Positions 8,206-17,631 are shown, counted from the stretch's first letter. The stretch is DNA of 64,000 bases from Pontibacter russatus (GCF_009931655.1 NZ_CP047984.1:2188501-2252500); one strand, 5' to 3'. The notes: generated by a model not told the origin, from the sequence alone. Made by a program: numbers and translations.

Positions 8206-8961
8206 TTACTCCTGTATCTCGCCGCTTTCAGCAGCCTGTTTCAGTTCCTCGTTCGCCACGATAATGATTTCCACGCGGCGGTTCTGCTGGCGTCCTTCTG
8301 CCGTGCTGTTGTCTGCAATGGGCTGGTCGTAGCTGTAGCCTTTGGCCTGCAGGCGCGAACCGTCCACACCCAGGCTGCGGGCGTAGGCGGCCACGGCCTC
8401 TGCGCGGCGCTCCGACAGCTTCTGGTTCAGCTCGTAAGAGCCGGTGTTGTCGGTGTGGCCTTCAATGATCACGTTGGTGCCGTCGTACTCTTTCAGCGTC
8501 TGGGCCAGTTTCTGCACATCGCTTTTGGCGCTTGGGCTCAGCTCGGCAGAGTTCACCTTGAAGAGAATACCGGAGTCGAAGTTTACGCGAATAGCCTCGC
8601 CCACACGCTCTACCTTCGCGTTCTCCATCGATTTCTCAAGCTCCTCAGCCTGCTTGTCCATGCGCCGCCCGATGATGGCACCGGTGGCACCGCCTACCGC
8701 CGCGCCCACGATGGCGCCCGCCGCCGTGTTGCCCAGCCTGTTCCCGATAAGGCCGCCTATCACGGCGCCGCCACCGGCCCCGATCAGTCCACCCTTGGTG
8801 GTCTTCTTCATGCCCGGCTTGTCCGCTCCCGTATCATCGGTTTTGGCTTGCGTCGTTGTTTCTGTATTGCCTGAGCCTGCCACAGGTGCCGTGGTCTGGC
8901 ACGAGGAGAAAAGCACGGTAACGGCTAAAAGCGAGCTCAGGGATAAGTTTCTTAGTTTCAT
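8206..8961 (-). CDS. OmpA-family lipoprotein with glycine-zipper segment (copy 2)
   Basis: A 251-residue paralogue of the neighbouring gene with the same architecture: a lipoprotein signal (VLFSSC, Cys about 20), a threonine/acid-rich linker longer than in copy 1, a glycine zipper (GGLIGAGGGAVIGGLIG and on), and a C-terminal OmpA domain with the IEGHTDNTGSYELNQKLSERRA signature and terminal NRRVEIIIV. The invariant Asp and Arg of the diaminopimelate-binding pocket (HTDNTG and NRRVE) are kept. The start at 8961 is preferred over 8985 because it opens the signal peptide and matches copy 1. It is probably a tandem duplication that has diverged mainly in the linker. Confidence 0.88.
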   Translation of the reverse strand: MKLRNLSLSSLLAVTVLFSSCQTTAPVAGSGNTETTTQAKTDDTGADKPGMKKTTKGGLIGAGGGAVIGGLIGNRLGNTAAGAIVGAAVGGATGAIIGRRMDKQAEELEKSMENAKVERVGEAIRVNFDSGILFKVNSAELSPSAKSDVQKLAQTLKEYDGTNVIIEGHTDNTGSYELNQKLSERRAEAVAAYARSLGVDGSRLQAKGYSYDQPIADNSTAEGRQQNRRVEIIIVANEELKQAAESGEIQE

Positions 8962-9182
8962 GGTCTTGTCTGTAAATTTTCGCAATATAGGTTTTGGTGA
9001 TACTGTTTATATGGTGTTTCTGTCTGTTGTGCTGCCTGCACGCCTCACTGTTTGCAACTCTTATGCCAAAACGCAGGGAAGGCGCGTTTATATATTCTGC
9101 TGGCCATATATCTTTCCTGCTTTATCCTTAACCTCATGGCTTCCAGCCATATAAAATTACAGGCTCGCATTGATCATATAGG

Positions 9183-9232
9183 CATATAAAAGGCGTGGCC
9201 TGCTGCCGGCAGCAGGCCACGCCTTTTATATG
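9183..9232 (-). terminator. 50-bp perfect palindrome after accD
   Basis: Bases 9183-9207 and 9208-9232 are exact reverse complements with no spacer, a 50-bp perfect palindrome with CATATAAAA arms. It starts 12 nt after the accD stop codon and, on the minus strand, ends its stem with TTTTATATG, so it can act as the accD terminator. Confidence 0.8.
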
Positions 9233-9243
9233 GAACCGCGTAC

Positions 9244-10146
9244 TCAGGAGGCTTTGGTGGAGGCTGCCAGCTTTTTGGGTTGCTCACGCTTTGGCGCCTC
9301 TGCCGGCATCACCATCGCCAGCAGGTCTGTCAGCTTCTGCTTCAGCGCCTTGCGGTCCACGATAAAGTCGAGGAAGCCATGCTCCAGCACAAACTCCGCG
9401 CTCTGGAAGTCCTTGGGCAGGTCCTTGCCAATCGTCTCGCGGATAACGCGCGGACCGGCGAAGCCGATCAGGGCGCCCGGCTCGGAGATATTAAAGTCGC
9501 CCAGCATCGCATATGAGGCGGTCACGCCGCCGGTGGTGGGGTCGGTGAGCAGCGATATATAGGGCAGGCGGTCTTCTGACAGCAGCGCCAGCTTTGCCGA
9601 CGTTTTCGCCATCTGCATCAGCGAAAAACCGGCCTCCATCATGCGGGCGCCGCCCGATTTGGAGATCATCAGGAAAGGCGTGCGGGCCTCGCGGGCATGG
9701 TCGATGGCGCGGGCAATCTTCTCGCCTACCACCGAGCCCATCGAGCCGCCGATAAAGGCGAAGTCCATACAGGCGATGGTGATGTCCTGGCCGTTCATTT
9801 TGCCGTAGGCTGTCCGTACGGCGTCTTTCAGGCCTGTCTTTTTCTCTGTGGCGGCAATGCGCTGCGGGTACGGCTTGGAATCCACGAAGTGGAGCGGGTC
9901 GCCGGAGGTCAGGTTATCGTCCATCTCCGTGTACTTGTTGTCGTCGAACAGGATGGCAAAATACTCCTCCGAGCCAATCCGGTCGTGGTAGTCGCACTTC
10001 ACGCAGGTGTTCAGGTTTTTGCGGTGCTCGGCCATGCTGGTCACTGCTTTGCACTCCGGGCACTTATACCACAACCCGTCCGGCGTCTCCTTTTTCTCTT
10101 CTGTGGGGGTGTGTATTCCTTTCTCGACTCTTTTAAACCAAGGCAT
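9244..10146 (-). CDS. accD: Acetyl-CoA carboxylase carboxyltransferase subunit beta
   Basis: A 300-residue AccD, half of the carboxyltransferase that transfers the carboxyl group from biotin to acetyl-CoA to make malonyl-CoA for fatty acid synthesis. The N-terminal zinc ribbon is visible as CPEC (about residue 28) with CVKC 19 residues later. The crotonase-like core follows ([14 protein letters not shown], then [10 protein letters not shown] and [11 protein letters not shown]). I start at the ATG at 10146 ([10 protein letters not shown]), the standard AccD opening; an in-frame extension upstream would add 22 unrelated residues, and an ATG one codon upstream is equally possible. accA and the biotin carboxylase genes are not in the window. 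A TATTTTTG element lies upstream on the minus strand (10279-10272), but with poor -33 spacing. Confidence 0.95.
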   Translation of the reverse strand: MPWFKRVEKGIHTPTEEKKETPDGLWYKCPECKAVTSMAEHRKNLNTCVKCDYHDRIGSEEYFAILFDDNKYTEMDDNLTSGDPLHFVDSKPYPQRIAATEKKTGLKDAVRTAYGKMNGQDITIACMDFAFIGGSMGSVVGEKIARAIDHAREARTPFLMISKSGGARMMEAGFSLMQMAKTSAKLALLSEDRLPYISLLTDPTTGGVTASYAMLGDFNISEPGALIGFAGPRVIRETIGKDLPKDFQSAEFVLEHGFLDFIVDRKALKQKLTDLLAMVMPAEAPKREQPKKLAASTKAS

Positions 10147-10306
10147 CATAGACAAAAGCGTGCTAGCCGCACTTTTAAATTTGGGTGTATGCTTTGCCGG
10201 GCAGCAAGGCATCTATAAACGCACTACCTGCCCCGTACATCCCCTAAAAGAGGTGCCGGAAAGGCAGGCCACAAAAATATGTAATTATCCGCAGTTGTGC
10301 TACAAA

Positions 10307-11365
10307 TTACGCGACTGTAATCTCGCTGGCCAGGTACACGTCCTGCACGGCGTTCAGCAGCTCCACGCCGTCGGCAAACGCCCGCTGGAACGCCCGCCGC
10401 CCCAGAATCAGGCCCATACCGCCCGCCCGCTTGTTGATGACCGCCGTGCGCACCGACTGCTGCAGGTCGGTATCGCCCTGCGACTCGCCGCCGGAGTTGA
10501 TGAGCCCCGCGCGGCCCATATAGCAGTTGGCCACCTGATAGCGGCACAGGTCAACCGGATGGTCTGTGCTCAGCTCGGTGTACATCCGCTTGTCTGATTT
10601 GGAGAAGCCGATGGCGGTGAAGCCGCCGTTCGTTTCGGGCAGTTTCTGCTTGATGATGTCGGCCTGGATGGTGACACCCAGGTGGTTGGCCTGCCCGGTA
10701 AGGTCGGCGGCCACATGGTAATCGGTGCCGTCTTTTTTGAAGGCGCTGTTGCGGGTGTAGCACCACAGGATAGTGGCCATGCCCAGCTGGTGCGCCCGCT
10801 CGAATGCCTCTGCCACCTCCAGGATCTGCCGCGACGACTCCTCCGAGCCGAAGTAGATGGTGGCCCCCACGGCCACTGCGCCCAGGTTCCAGGCCTCCTC
10901 CACCGAGCCAAACATAATCTGGTTGTATTTAGTGGGGTAGGTCAGCAGCTCGTTGTGGTTTATCTTGACGATGAAAGGAATCTTGTGCGCGTACTTTCTC
11001 GACACCATGGCCAGGTTGCCGAAGGTGGTGGCCACGGCGTTGCAGCCGCCCTCCAGGGCCAGCTCCAGTATATTTTCCGGATCGAAGTAGATGGGGTTCG
11101 GGGCAAACGAGGCGCCCGCCGTGTGCTCGATGTCCTGGTCTATGGGCAGAATGGATATATAGCCAGTACCCGCCAGGCGGCCGTGGCTGTAGAGCTGCTG
11201 CAGGTTGCGCAGCACCTGCGGACTCCTGTTAGTCTGCGCAAAAACCCTGTCCACGAAGTCTGGGCCGGGCAGGTGCAGTTGCGCCCTCGGGAAAGTTTTG
11301 CTCTCGTGCTGCAGCAGGCTCTCCGCATCAGCACCAAGCAGCGAGACAATGTCTTTGTAGGTCAT
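10307..11365 (-). CDS. fbaB: Class I fructose-bisphosphate aldolase (DhnA/FbaB type)
   Basis: A 352-residue protein of the archaeal/bacterial class I aldolase (DhnA-type) family, which forms a Schiff base with fructose-1,6-bisphosphate and splits it into the two triose phosphates without metal. Recognisable segments are [20 protein letters not shown] (about 74-93), the strand [31 protein letters not shown], and the C-terminal phosphate-binding [14 protein letters not shown]. There is no signal peptide. The start ATG at 11365 precedes the conserved [10 protein letters not shown]. No partner genes are adjacent. The symbol follows the E. coli homologue; the exact role in glycolysis versus gluconeogenesis is inferred. 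Confidence 0.9.
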   Translation of the reverse strand: MTYKDIVSLLGADAESLLQHESKTFPRAQLHLPGPDFVDRVFAQTNRSPQVLRNLQQLYSHGRLAGTGYISILPIDQDIEHTAGASFAPNPIYFDPENILELALEGGCNAVATTFGNLAMVSRKYAHKIPFIVKINHNELLTYPTKYNQIMFGSVEEAWNLGAVAVGATIYFGSEESSRQILEVAEAFERAHQLGMATILWCYTRNSAFKKDGTDYHVAADLTGQANHLGVTIQADIIKQKLPETNGGFTAIGFSKSDKRMYTELSTDHPVDLCRYQVANCYMGRAGLINSGGESQGDTDLQQSVRTAVINKRAGGMGLILGRRAFQRAFADGVELLNAVQDVYLASEITVA

Positions 11366-11715
11366 ATGCCTTACGTTTTGGTGATGGGATATGATTTCCT
11401 GTTTACGAGTCTGCAGGGAATTCAGGCGAAAGGCGCGGCCGTAGCGGGATAACAGGGCGCGCTGCCGCAGGTGCCGTTGGGCTGCTCGGTTAGCGGCGAC
11501 TACATATTAACGGGGTTTCTAAAACATACTGCCTCTCGCTGATGGCTATATGAACCGAGCTGGCCGGGAGGGCCCCAGGCTATATATCGGTTTAGAAAAT
11601 GGCAATGGCCGTACACGCTACAGCCCTATATGCCTATATATAAGAAGAGCGTCCCGCAGTGCAGCGGGACGCTCTTCTTATATATAGGCATAAATTATAT
11701 AGGCTCAGACGCCGG
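11366..11715. other. Gene-free stretch between aldolase and QC-like genes
   Basis: About 350 nt without a coding candidate. It holds the long hairpin at 11631-11690, several TATATA strings, and presumably the aldolase promoter near 11370-11450, although I see no clear TAnnTTTG box on the minus strand. Confidence 0.6.
11631..11690 (-). terminator. 27-bp perfect hairpin after the QC-like gene
   Basis: Bases 11631-11657 pair perfectly with 11664-11690 around the 6-nt loop AGTGCA. The outer part of each arm is TGCCTATATATA. It lies 25 nt after the minus-strand stop codon at 11716 and is the only terminator candidate for that gene. There is no ordinary T run. Confidence 0.75.
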
Positions 11716-12723
11716 TTACTCGTTATATATAACATGCAGCAGCGTCTGCCCCACCGCCTTCAGCGTATTTTTGCTGATTACGTCCATGTTGTCGGAGTGG
11801 CGGTGATGGTACGGCCCGAAGTAATCGTCCGGGTTGCTCATGTTATACTCAATAATGTCGATCATGCGGATGCCGCCGAGCTTGTTCACGTAGTAGTGGT
11901 CGTCGATAATGGCCGGGGCATTCTCGTATTTAAAGTAATCGGAGTAGCCGATGCTGTTTCCGGCCTTCCACACTTTGCTCACTATCGGGCGTGCATACTG
12001 CATGGAGTGGCCCTCGCGTGCAAAGCGGGCGTTTTCGGCGCCCACCATATCCAGCAGTATGCCGTAGTTGGCCCTGTAATTGGGCACATGCTTGTTCTTG
12101 CTCCAGTACTGCGAGCCCAGCGCCCAGGTGTCCTGCTGGTAAGGCAGGTCGCTGTTGTCCGGCTGCCCGTAATCCTCTCCGTCAAAGAAGACCATATCCA
12201 CGCCCACGCCCGGCTTTTTCTCCGCCTCGTGCAGCGTTCTGGCAATTTCCAGCAGCACGCCCACACCGCTGCCGCCGTCGTTGGCCCCGTCTATCGGCTC
12301 ATCCTTCTTCGTTTCGTCTTTGTCGGCGAAGGGGCGGGTGTCCCAATGGGCTGCCAGTAGCACCCGGTTAGCGGCGCCAGGGTTAAAAGAGGCGATGATG
12401 TTGCGCAGGTTCAGGGTGGTGCCGTCGTAGGCCTTCGCCTGAAACTTCTGCTCTGTCACCTCCGCGCCGTATTCCTTCAGCTTTTGTACTATCCACTCTC
12501 CAGTGGCGTAATGAGCCGCCGTGTTCGGCACGCGCGGCCCGAAAGCCACCTGTTTTGCCACAAAGGCGTAGGCCGAGTCGGCGTTAAAGGCGGGTGCCTG
12601 CACCGTCTCCTTCTGCTCCTCTGCCTGCGACTGTTGCGCGCCGCCCTTCTCTGCCGAGTCGCACCCGTAAAAGAAGAGGGAGCAGCACAGGAGCAGTGTC
12701 AGCATATTCAATCTATTCTTCAT
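11716..12723 (-). CDS. Glutaminyl-peptide cyclotransferase-like M28 lipoprotein
   Basis: A 335-residue M28-fold lipoprotein (lipobox FFYGC, Cys about 21). The zinc-site region is [23 protein letters not shown], then FFDGEDYG and [11 protein letters not shown], and the end is a [23 protein letters not shown] segment. This pattern is that of the animal-type glutaminyl cyclases of Bacteroidota, which turn N-terminal glutamine of exported proteins into pyroglutamate, rather than that of M28 aminopeptidases, which have a second metal site. I start at the ATG at 12723; its first 11 nt overlap the end of cysS (ATGAAGAATAG carries the cysS stop), so translation is probably coupled. An ordinary M28 peptidase remains possible. 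Confidence 0.8.
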   Translation of the reverse strand: MKNRLNMLTLLLCCSLFFYGCDSAEKGGAQQSQAEEQKETVQAPAFNADSAYAFVAKQVAFGPRVPNTAAHYATGEWIVQKLKEYGAEVTEQKFQAKAYDGTTLNLRNIIASFNPGAANRVLLAAHWDTRPFADKDETKKDEPIDGANDGGSGVGVLLEIARTLHEAEKKPGVGVDMVFFDGEDYGQPDNSDLPYQQDTWALGSQYWSKNKHVPNYRANYGILLDMVGAENARFAREGHSMQYARPIVSKVWKAGNSIGYSDYFKYENAPAIIDDHYYVNKLGGIRMIDIIEYNMSNPDDYFGPYHHRHSDNMDVISKNTLKAVGQTLLHVIYNE

Positions 12724-14203
12724 AAGCCCAGTCAATTCCTGTTTTCAGGTCTTTGATCGTGATGCCCTGCTTCTTCAGCTCGGCCCGGATCACGTCTACC
12801 TTGTCGTAATTTTTAGTTTCTTTGGCCTCTTTGTAAAACTGCAGCACCAGGTCCAGCATCTCCCCCAGGTCGCCCACCGGCTCTTCCTGCAGCCCCAGCA
12901 CGTTCAGCACCAGCTCCTGGTAAGTGCTCCGGACGGTGTCGAAGGTGCCGCGCGACAGCTGCTCCATCCTGATCTGCCCCAGGTTCAAACTGTTGATCTT
13001 CTTCAGCAGGTTGAACAGCGCGGCGATGGTGCGGGCGGTGTTCAGGTCGTCGTTCATACCCCGGTAGCAGTCCTCCGCCAGCTTCAGCAACTCTTCGTTC
13101 AGTTTGGCGTCCGGCTCCGCCGGTTCCTCCGGGTACTTCAGCTTCTTCAGTATGCCCAGGCCGTTCATCAGCCTGGTGTAGCCTTTGCGGGCCGCCTGCA
13201 GCGCCTCGTTGCTGAAGTCGAGGGTGCTGCGGTAGTGCGCCTGCAGGATAAAGAAGCGCACCGTCATCGGCGTATAGGCCTGCTCCAGCATCTCGTGGTT
13301 GCCGCTGAACAGCTCGCTCAGGTTAATGAAGTTGCCCAGCGACTTTCCCATCTTCTGGCCACCCACCGTGATCATGTTGTTGTGTATCCAGTAGCGGGCG
13401 GCGTCGGTGTGGCTGTTGCTGGCCTGGCTCTGGGCAATCTCGCACTCGTGGTGCGGGAACATCAGGTCCAGCCCGCCCCCGTGTATATCAAAGGTTGTGC
13501 CCAAATACTTGCGGCTCATGGCCGAGCACTCCAGGTGCCACCCCGGAAAACCCTCGCCCCACGGCGAGGGCCAGCGCATGATGTGCGCCGGGGAGGCCTT
13601 CTTCCAGAGGGCGAAATCTACGGGCGAGCGCTTTTCCTCCTGCCCCTCGGTGTCGCGGGTGTTGCCGATCAGGTCGTCGATGTTGCGGCCCGACAGCTTG
13701 CCGTAGTGGTGGTCCTTGTTATAGGCCTGCACATCGAAGTAGATTGACCCGTTCACCTCGTAGGCCAGCCCGTTGTCCAGGATTTCCTGTATCATCTGTA
13801 TCTGCTCGATGATGTGGCCGGAGGCGCGCGGCTCGATGTCCGGGGGCAGCACGTTCAGTTTCCGCAGTTCCTCGTGGTAGATGTTGGTGTAGTGCTGCAC
13901 CACTTCCATCGGTTCCAGATGCTCCAGCTTTGCCCGCTTCTGGATTTTGTCCTCCCCCTCGTCGGCATCGCTCTCCAGGTGGCCCACGTCCGTCACGTTG
14001 CGCACGTAGCGCACTTTGTAGCCCTCGCTTTTCAGGAAACGGTAGAGCACATCATAGGTAACGGCGCTGCGGGCGTGGCCCAGGTGCGGCTCGCCATATA
14101 CGGTCGGGCCGCACACGTACATCCCCACAAAAGGGGGGTGCAGCGGCTCAAACACTTCTTTCTTTCGCGTCAGCGTATTGTACAGGTTCAGTTTCTGTTG
14201 CAT
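12713..14203 (-). CDS. cysS: Cysteinyl-tRNA synthetase
   Basis: A 496-residue class I aminoacyl-tRNA synthetase that charges tRNA-Cys. The HIGH-type signature is HLGH within [16 protein letters not shown] (residues 31-46) and the KMSKS-type signature is KMGKS (about 279). The zinc ligands characteristic of CysRS are visible: C31, the Cys in WHLECSAMS, and HHECEIAQ. Length is slightly above E. coli (461). The start matches the family opening ([11 protein letters not shown]). The 3' end overlaps the QC-like lipoprotein gene by 11 nt, making a two-gene transcript. Nothing unusual in the catalytic core. Confidence 0.96.
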   Translation of the reverse strand: MQQKLNLYNTLTRKKEVFEPLHPPFVGMYVCGPTVYGEPHLGHARSAVTYDVLYRFLKSEGYKVRYVRNVTDVGHLESDADEGEDKIQKRAKLEHLEPMEVVQHYTNIYHEELRKLNVLPPDIEPRASGHIIEQIQMIQEILDNGLAYEVNGSIYFDVQAYNKDHHYGKLSGRNIDDLIGNTRDTEGQEEKRSPVDFALWKKASPAHIMRWPSPWGEGFPGWHLECSAMSRKYLGTTFDIHGGGLDLMFPHHECEIAQSQASNSHTDAARYWIHNNMITVGGQKMGKSLGNFINLSELFSGNHEMLEQAYTPMTVRFFILQAHYRSTLDFSNEALQAARKGYTRLMNGLGILKKLKYPEEPAEPDAKLNEELLKLAEDCYRGMNDDLNTARTIAALFNLLKKINSLNLGQIRMEQLSRGTFDTVRSTYQELVLNVLGLQEEPVGDLGEMLDLVLQFYKEAKETKNYDKVDVIRAELKKQGITIKDLKTGIDWAYEE

Positions 14204-14308
14204 AATTCATTTCGGGTATTCATATCGGCAGGTGCCGCACTTCTATATTCGCTGCCTTTATCGGAAGGCCTACCGCGGCCCAAAGCTATATATATTGCCT
14301 TCTATCTC

Positions 14309-15439
14309 CTAACGGGTTTCCGCTGCGCGCGGCTCCACCACGTAGGTGGCGGAAATGGGGTAGTGGTCGGAAAGGCTCATTTCGTGGTGCGTCTCAAACT
14401 TGACAGCCCGGAGCCCATCCGTGTAAAACTGGTTGTCGATGCGCAGGAAAGGGAGCGGCCCGTTGTAGGTGGCGCCTATGCCTGCGCCGGCTTCCACAAA
14501 CGCATTGTCCAGCTCCTCGGCCAGTTCGTTGTAAGTATAGCTGAAGGGGATGTCGTTGAAGTCGCCGCACACGATGGACCGGTAAGGCGACTCCCGCACA
14601 TGCTCCAGCAGCATATCCACCTGCTCCCCCCTGGCCACGAAGCCGCTCCGGAGGCGCCTGGCCAGGTTACGGCCTTCCTTTTTAAAGCTCTCCTCGTTGC
14701 CGATGGCTGAGTACGTGTTCTCAATGTCCTCCGATTTGATGCTCATCGACTGCAGGTGCGCCGCATAGATGCGTACGGTGTCGCCGTTCACCTCCAGGTC
14801 AGTCCAGATAACACGGTTGGCGCTCGACTTGTTAAAATTAATCACCCCTTTCTCCACAATAGGGTACTTCGAGAAAATAGCGACCCCGATGTCACCTTTT
14901 TCCCGGTCTATGTTGGCCACCGAAAAGAACCGGTGCTTGTTGTACCGCACCCCTATCTTGCTGATGGTGTTATACAGGTTGGAGTGGCGCTTGCTGTAAA
15001 ACTCCTGCAGGCAGTAAACATCCGCCGGGTGCTCGGCAATCCATTCAATCATCTCCTTGGCTGCCTCCGCCTCTCGCGGTGTCTGGCCCAGGTAAGCGTT
15101 GAACATGTGCGTGTTGAAGCTGAGCACCTGCAGGGTCTTGGCCTCCTGGGGCAGTTCCTGGCCGAAGTTGATGGGAAACAGGCGGGCGTAGTAGTTCCAG
15201 CCGAGCAGCAGCACGGCCAGCGGCAGCACAAACAGCCACGAGCGGCGCAGCGCCCAGTATAACAAAAAAAAGAAGTTGAACACGAGCGCACCTGGCAGCG
15301 AGAAGGCCACAAAACCGGCGGGCCAGAACTTTTGCGGCGGCACCTGCAGGCACAACACGCCCGCCAACACCCACAACACCACCCCGATGTTGAGGACAAG
15401 CCATATACGCCTGCGTATTTTTTTGAAGGTACCCGACAC
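14309..15439 (-). CDS. Membrane-anchored endonuclease/exonuclease/phosphatase (EEP) family protein
   Basis: A 376-residue protein with two or three N-terminal membrane helices (about 12-32, 43-62 and 68-84) and a C-terminal EEP domain. EEP motifs are LSFNTHMFN (about 108), the metal-binding Glu in YCLQEFYS, HLQSMS, CGDFNDIPFSYTYNEL and the final LSDHYPISATYV with the catalytic SDH. Family members are Mg-dependent phosphodiesterases or nucleases; this Bacteroidota membrane-bound type has no assigned substrate. The topology would put the domain outside the cytoplasm if the helix count is odd. The start is a GTG at 15439. A minus-strand TAAGTTTG box ends 5 nt upstream (15452-15445), so the mRNA could be nearly leaderless. 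Confidence 0.85.
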   Translation of the reverse strand: MSGTFKKIRRRIWLVLNIGVVLWVLAGVLCLQVPPQKFWPAGFVAFSLPGALVFNFFFLLYWALRRSWLFVLPLAVLLLGWNYYARLFPINFGQELPQEAKTLQVLSFNTHMFNAYLGQTPREAEAAKEMIEWIAEHPADVYCLQEFYSKRHSNLYNTISKIGVRYNKHRFFSVANIDREKGDIGVAIFSKYPIVEKGVINFNKSSANRVIWTDLEVNGDTVRIYAAHLQSMSIKSEDIENTYSAIGNEESFKKEGRNLARRLRSGFVARGEQVDMLLEHVRESPYRSIVCGDFNDIPFSYTYNELAEELDNAFVEAGAGIGATYNGPLPFLRIDNQFYTDGLRAVKFETHHEMSLSDHYPISATYVVEPRAAETR

Positions 15440-15680
15440 AAGAGCAAACTTACGAATTAAGAGAGTATGTACCCTACGCCGGAAGGCAGAATATATATAA
15501 CCCCACTAAACCACACTGGTTTATATATAGACAGCCCCGGCCTTACCCGAACTATTGCCCGCGCGGTTTTGTCACATAACAGGCCTGCAAACAGCCCCTG
15601 CCCGAGCCGGTTTCTGCCGCCGCCGCTGTCATAATTAGAGCATTCCGATAATTTAATAGAGGCATCGGCGGCACCCCATG

Positions 15681-15711
15681 TTGTTTATCTTAGGATTTTG
15701 TAGTAAATTTG
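15681..15711 (+). promoter_or_regulatory. Bacteroidota-type promoter of the rimP-nusA operon
   Basis: TTG at 15681-15683 and TAAATTTG at 15704-15711, with a 20-nt spacer, match the Bacteroidota sigma-ABfr consensus TTTG-N19-21-TAnnTTTG. The start of transcription should fall near 15715, about 58 nt before the rimP ATG. Confidence 0.75.
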
Positions 15712-15731
15712 CCATTATTTCCAAGGAGATG

Positions 15732-15756
15732 AGGGGACACGGAGTCCCCTTCTTTA
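15732..15756 (+). promoter_or_regulatory. Terminator-like hairpin in the rimP leader
   Basis: Bases 15732-15738 (AGGGGAC) pair with 15744-15750 (GTCCCCT) around the loop ACGGA, followed by the pyrimidine-rich TCTTTATTTCTT. It lies about 17 nt after the predicted transcription start, before rimP. The position suggests attenuation; in E. coli NusA acts on leader terminators of its own operon. The link to NusA here is inferred. Confidence 0.5.
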
Positions 15757-15772
15757 TTTCTTAAAGTTTGCT

Positions 15773-16246
15773 ATGGCACTTACCGCAACAACCATAAGAG
15801 CGATGGCGGAGGCAAGCCTGCCGGATCAAGACCTGTTTATCGTGGACGTGGCCGTGTCTGACACGCCGGTGCGCCCGAAGATAACAGTGCTGGCCGACGG
15901 CGAGCAGGGCATCACCATTGACCAGTGCGCCACCATCAGCCGCCGCATTAACAAAAGGATGGAGGAGGAGTTTGGCGAAGAAGTAAGCTACGTGCTGGAG
16001 GTAAGCTCGCCGGGCCTCGATTTCCCGCTTACGCAGCCGCAGCAGTTTAAGCGCAATCTGGGCCGCAGCCTGAAACTGAAGCTGCAGGACGGCTCGGAGA
16101 AAACCGGGAAGCTGGAGGAAGTGACCGAAGCGGGCCTCGGCCTGCTGGAGGAAGTTAAACTAAAAGGCAAGAAGGCTACGTATGTGCCTGTGCAAATACC
16201 TTACGCGGATATTGTGAAAGCAAATGTTGTAATATCTTTTAAATGA
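15773..16246 (+). CDS. rimP: Ribosome maturation factor RimP
   Basis: A 157-residue RimP, the 30S assembly factor needed for pre-30S maturation. The N-terminal domain has IVDVAVSDTPVRPKITVLAD and GITIDQCATISRRIN, and the strand YVLEVSSPGLDFPLT (about 75-89) is the family signature (EVSSPG); the C-terminal SH3-like barrel follows, ending YADIVKANVVISF. Length matches the family (about 150). It is the first gene of rimP-nusA-infB, 7 nt before nusA, behind a strong promoter and a leader hairpin. The ATG is supported by the opening ATTIRAMAEASL; no strong Shine-Dalgarno sequence is visible, as is usual in Bacteroidota. Confidence 0.93.
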   Translation: MALTATTIRAMAEASLPDQDLFIVDVAVSDTPVRPKITVLADGEQGITIDQCATISRRINKRMEEEFGEEVSYVLEVSSPGLDFPLTQPQQFKRNLGRSLKLKLQDGSEKTGKLEEVTEAGLGLLEEVKLKGKKATYVPVQIPYADIVKANVVISFK

Positions 16247-16253
16247 TAAACAA

Positions 16254-17507
16254 ATGAACAGTTCAGTCCTGATCGAGTCGTTCGCAGAGTTTGCGAAATT
16301 CAAGAACATTGACCGCCCGACCATGATGCGCATCCTCGAGGATGTGTTCCGCACCATGATCCGCAAGAAGTGGTCCACCGACGAGAACTTTGACATCATT
16401 CTGAACGTGGAGAAGGGTGACCTGGAGATATGGCGCAACCGCGAAATTGTGGACGACAACTCTGAGGACATCTGGGACCACGACAAGATCAGCCTTTCGG
16501 ATGCCCGTAAGATTGAGCCTGACTTTGAGGTGGGCGAAGAAGTGTCGGAAGAGGTGAAGTTGGAGGACTTTGGCCGCCGCGCCGTGCTGACCGCCCGCCA
16601 GACCCTGATCCAGCGCATCAAGGACATGGAGAAGGAGCTGGTTTTCCAAAAGTACAAGGACCAGGTGGGAGAGATTATCTCCGGCGAGGTGTACCAGGTA
16701 TGGAACCGCGAGGTGTTGTTGCTTGACCAGGAGGAGAACGAGTTGCTGATACCGAAGGCGGAGCAGATCCCAAAAGACCGCTACCGCAAAGGCGACGTGG
16801 TGCGGGCCGTGGTGCAGCGCGTGGAGATCGTGAACGGCAACCCGAAAATCATTCTTTCCCGCACCTCCCCCGCCTTCCTGGAGCGCCTGTTCGAGAACGA
16901 GGTGCCAGAGATATATGACGGCCTCATCGCCATCAAAAAAATTGTGCGCGAGCCCGGCGAGCGCGCCAAGGTGGCGGTGGAGTCGTTCGACGACCGCATC
17001 GACCCGGTGGGCGCCTGTGTGGGCATGAAGGGCTCCCGCATCCACAGCATCGTGCGCGAGCTGGAGAACGAGAACATCGACGTGATCAATTACACCGAGA
17101 ACACGGAGCTATATATACAGCGCGCCCTTAGCCCGGCCAAGATCAGCAGCATGAAGATTGACGAGGAGAACGGCCGCGTGTCGGTTTTCCTGAAGCCGGA
17201 TCAGGTGTCGCTGGCCATCGGCAAAGGCGGGCAGAACATCAAGCTGGCAAGCCGCCTGGTAGGCCTTGAGATAGACGTGTTCCGTGAGTCGGAGAGCTAC
17301 GAGGAGGACATCAGCCTGGAGGAATTCACGGACGAGATCGAGGACTGGGTAATCGCAGAACTGCGGCGCATCGGCCTCGACACCGCGAAGAGCGTACTGG
17401 CCGTGAGCAAGGAGGATCTGCTGCGCCGCACCGAGCTGGAGGAGGAAACCATCGACGATGTGCTCTCGATCCTGCGCGAGGAGTTGGAAGAAGAAGACAA
17501 TCAATAG
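16254..17507 (+). CDS. nusA: Transcription termination/antitermination factor NusA
   Basis: A 417-residue NusA, which binds RNA polymerase and nascent RNA to modulate pausing, termination and antitermination. The order is an N-terminal RNAP-binding domain (1-125; MNSSVLIESFAEFAKFKNI), an S1 domain (about 135-200; GEIISGEVYQVW), and two KH domains (about 230-345; VGACVGMKGSRIHSI, then LAIGKGGQNIKLASRL with the GxxG loops). The C-terminal helix-hairpin-helix-like tail (about 355-410) is short and acidic, without the two long acidic repeats of E. coli. It lies 7 nt after rimP. A separate promoter for infB lies just past its stop codon. Confidence 0.96.
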   Translation: MNSSVLIESFAEFAKFKNIDRPTMMRILEDVFRTMIRKKWSTDENFDIILNVEKGDLEIWRNREIVDDNSEDIWDHDKISLSDARKIEPDFEVGEEVSEEVKLEDFGRRAVLTARQTLIQRIKDMEKELVFQKYKDQVGEIISGEVYQVWNREVLLLDQEENELLIPKAEQIPKDRYRKGDVVRAVVQRVEIVNGNPKIILSRTSPAFLERLFENEVPEIYDGLIAIKKIVREPGERAKVAVESFDDRIDPVGACVGMKGSRIHSIVRELENENIDVINYTENTELYIQRALSPAKISSMKIDEENGRVSVFLKPDQVSLAIGKGGQNIKLASRLVGLEIDVFRESESYEEDISLEEFTDEIEDWVIAELRRIGLDTAKSVLAVSKEDLLRRTELEEETIDDVLSILREELEEEDNQ

Positions 17508-17538
17508 TTGTGAGTTGTGCGCTGATACCTTAATTTTG
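17508..17538 (+). promoter_or_regulatory. Internal promoter upstream of infB
   Basis: TTG at 17508-17510, immediately after the nusA stop codon, and TAATTTTG at 17531-17538 are separated by exactly 20 nt, matching the Bacteroidota consensus. Transcription should start near 17542, giving infB a leader of about 90 nt and independent expression. Confidence 0.7.
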
Positions 17539-17631
17539 AAGTAATTACGGTTGCGTGCATCTTTTCTGCTCTCTGGCAGGGCAACTATATATTTATTTAG
17601 ACAGAATTAAAAGACAGCATATTAGAACAAA

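Larger units (their letters stand above)
15440..15772. other. Divergent regulatory region between the EEP gene and rimP
   Basis: About 330 nt. It holds a possible minus-strand -7 box at 15445-15452, no ORF of note, the rimP promoter at 15681-15711 and the rimP leader hairpin at 15732-15750. The middle (15500-15660) shows TATATA strings and nothing else recognisable. Confidence 0.7.
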
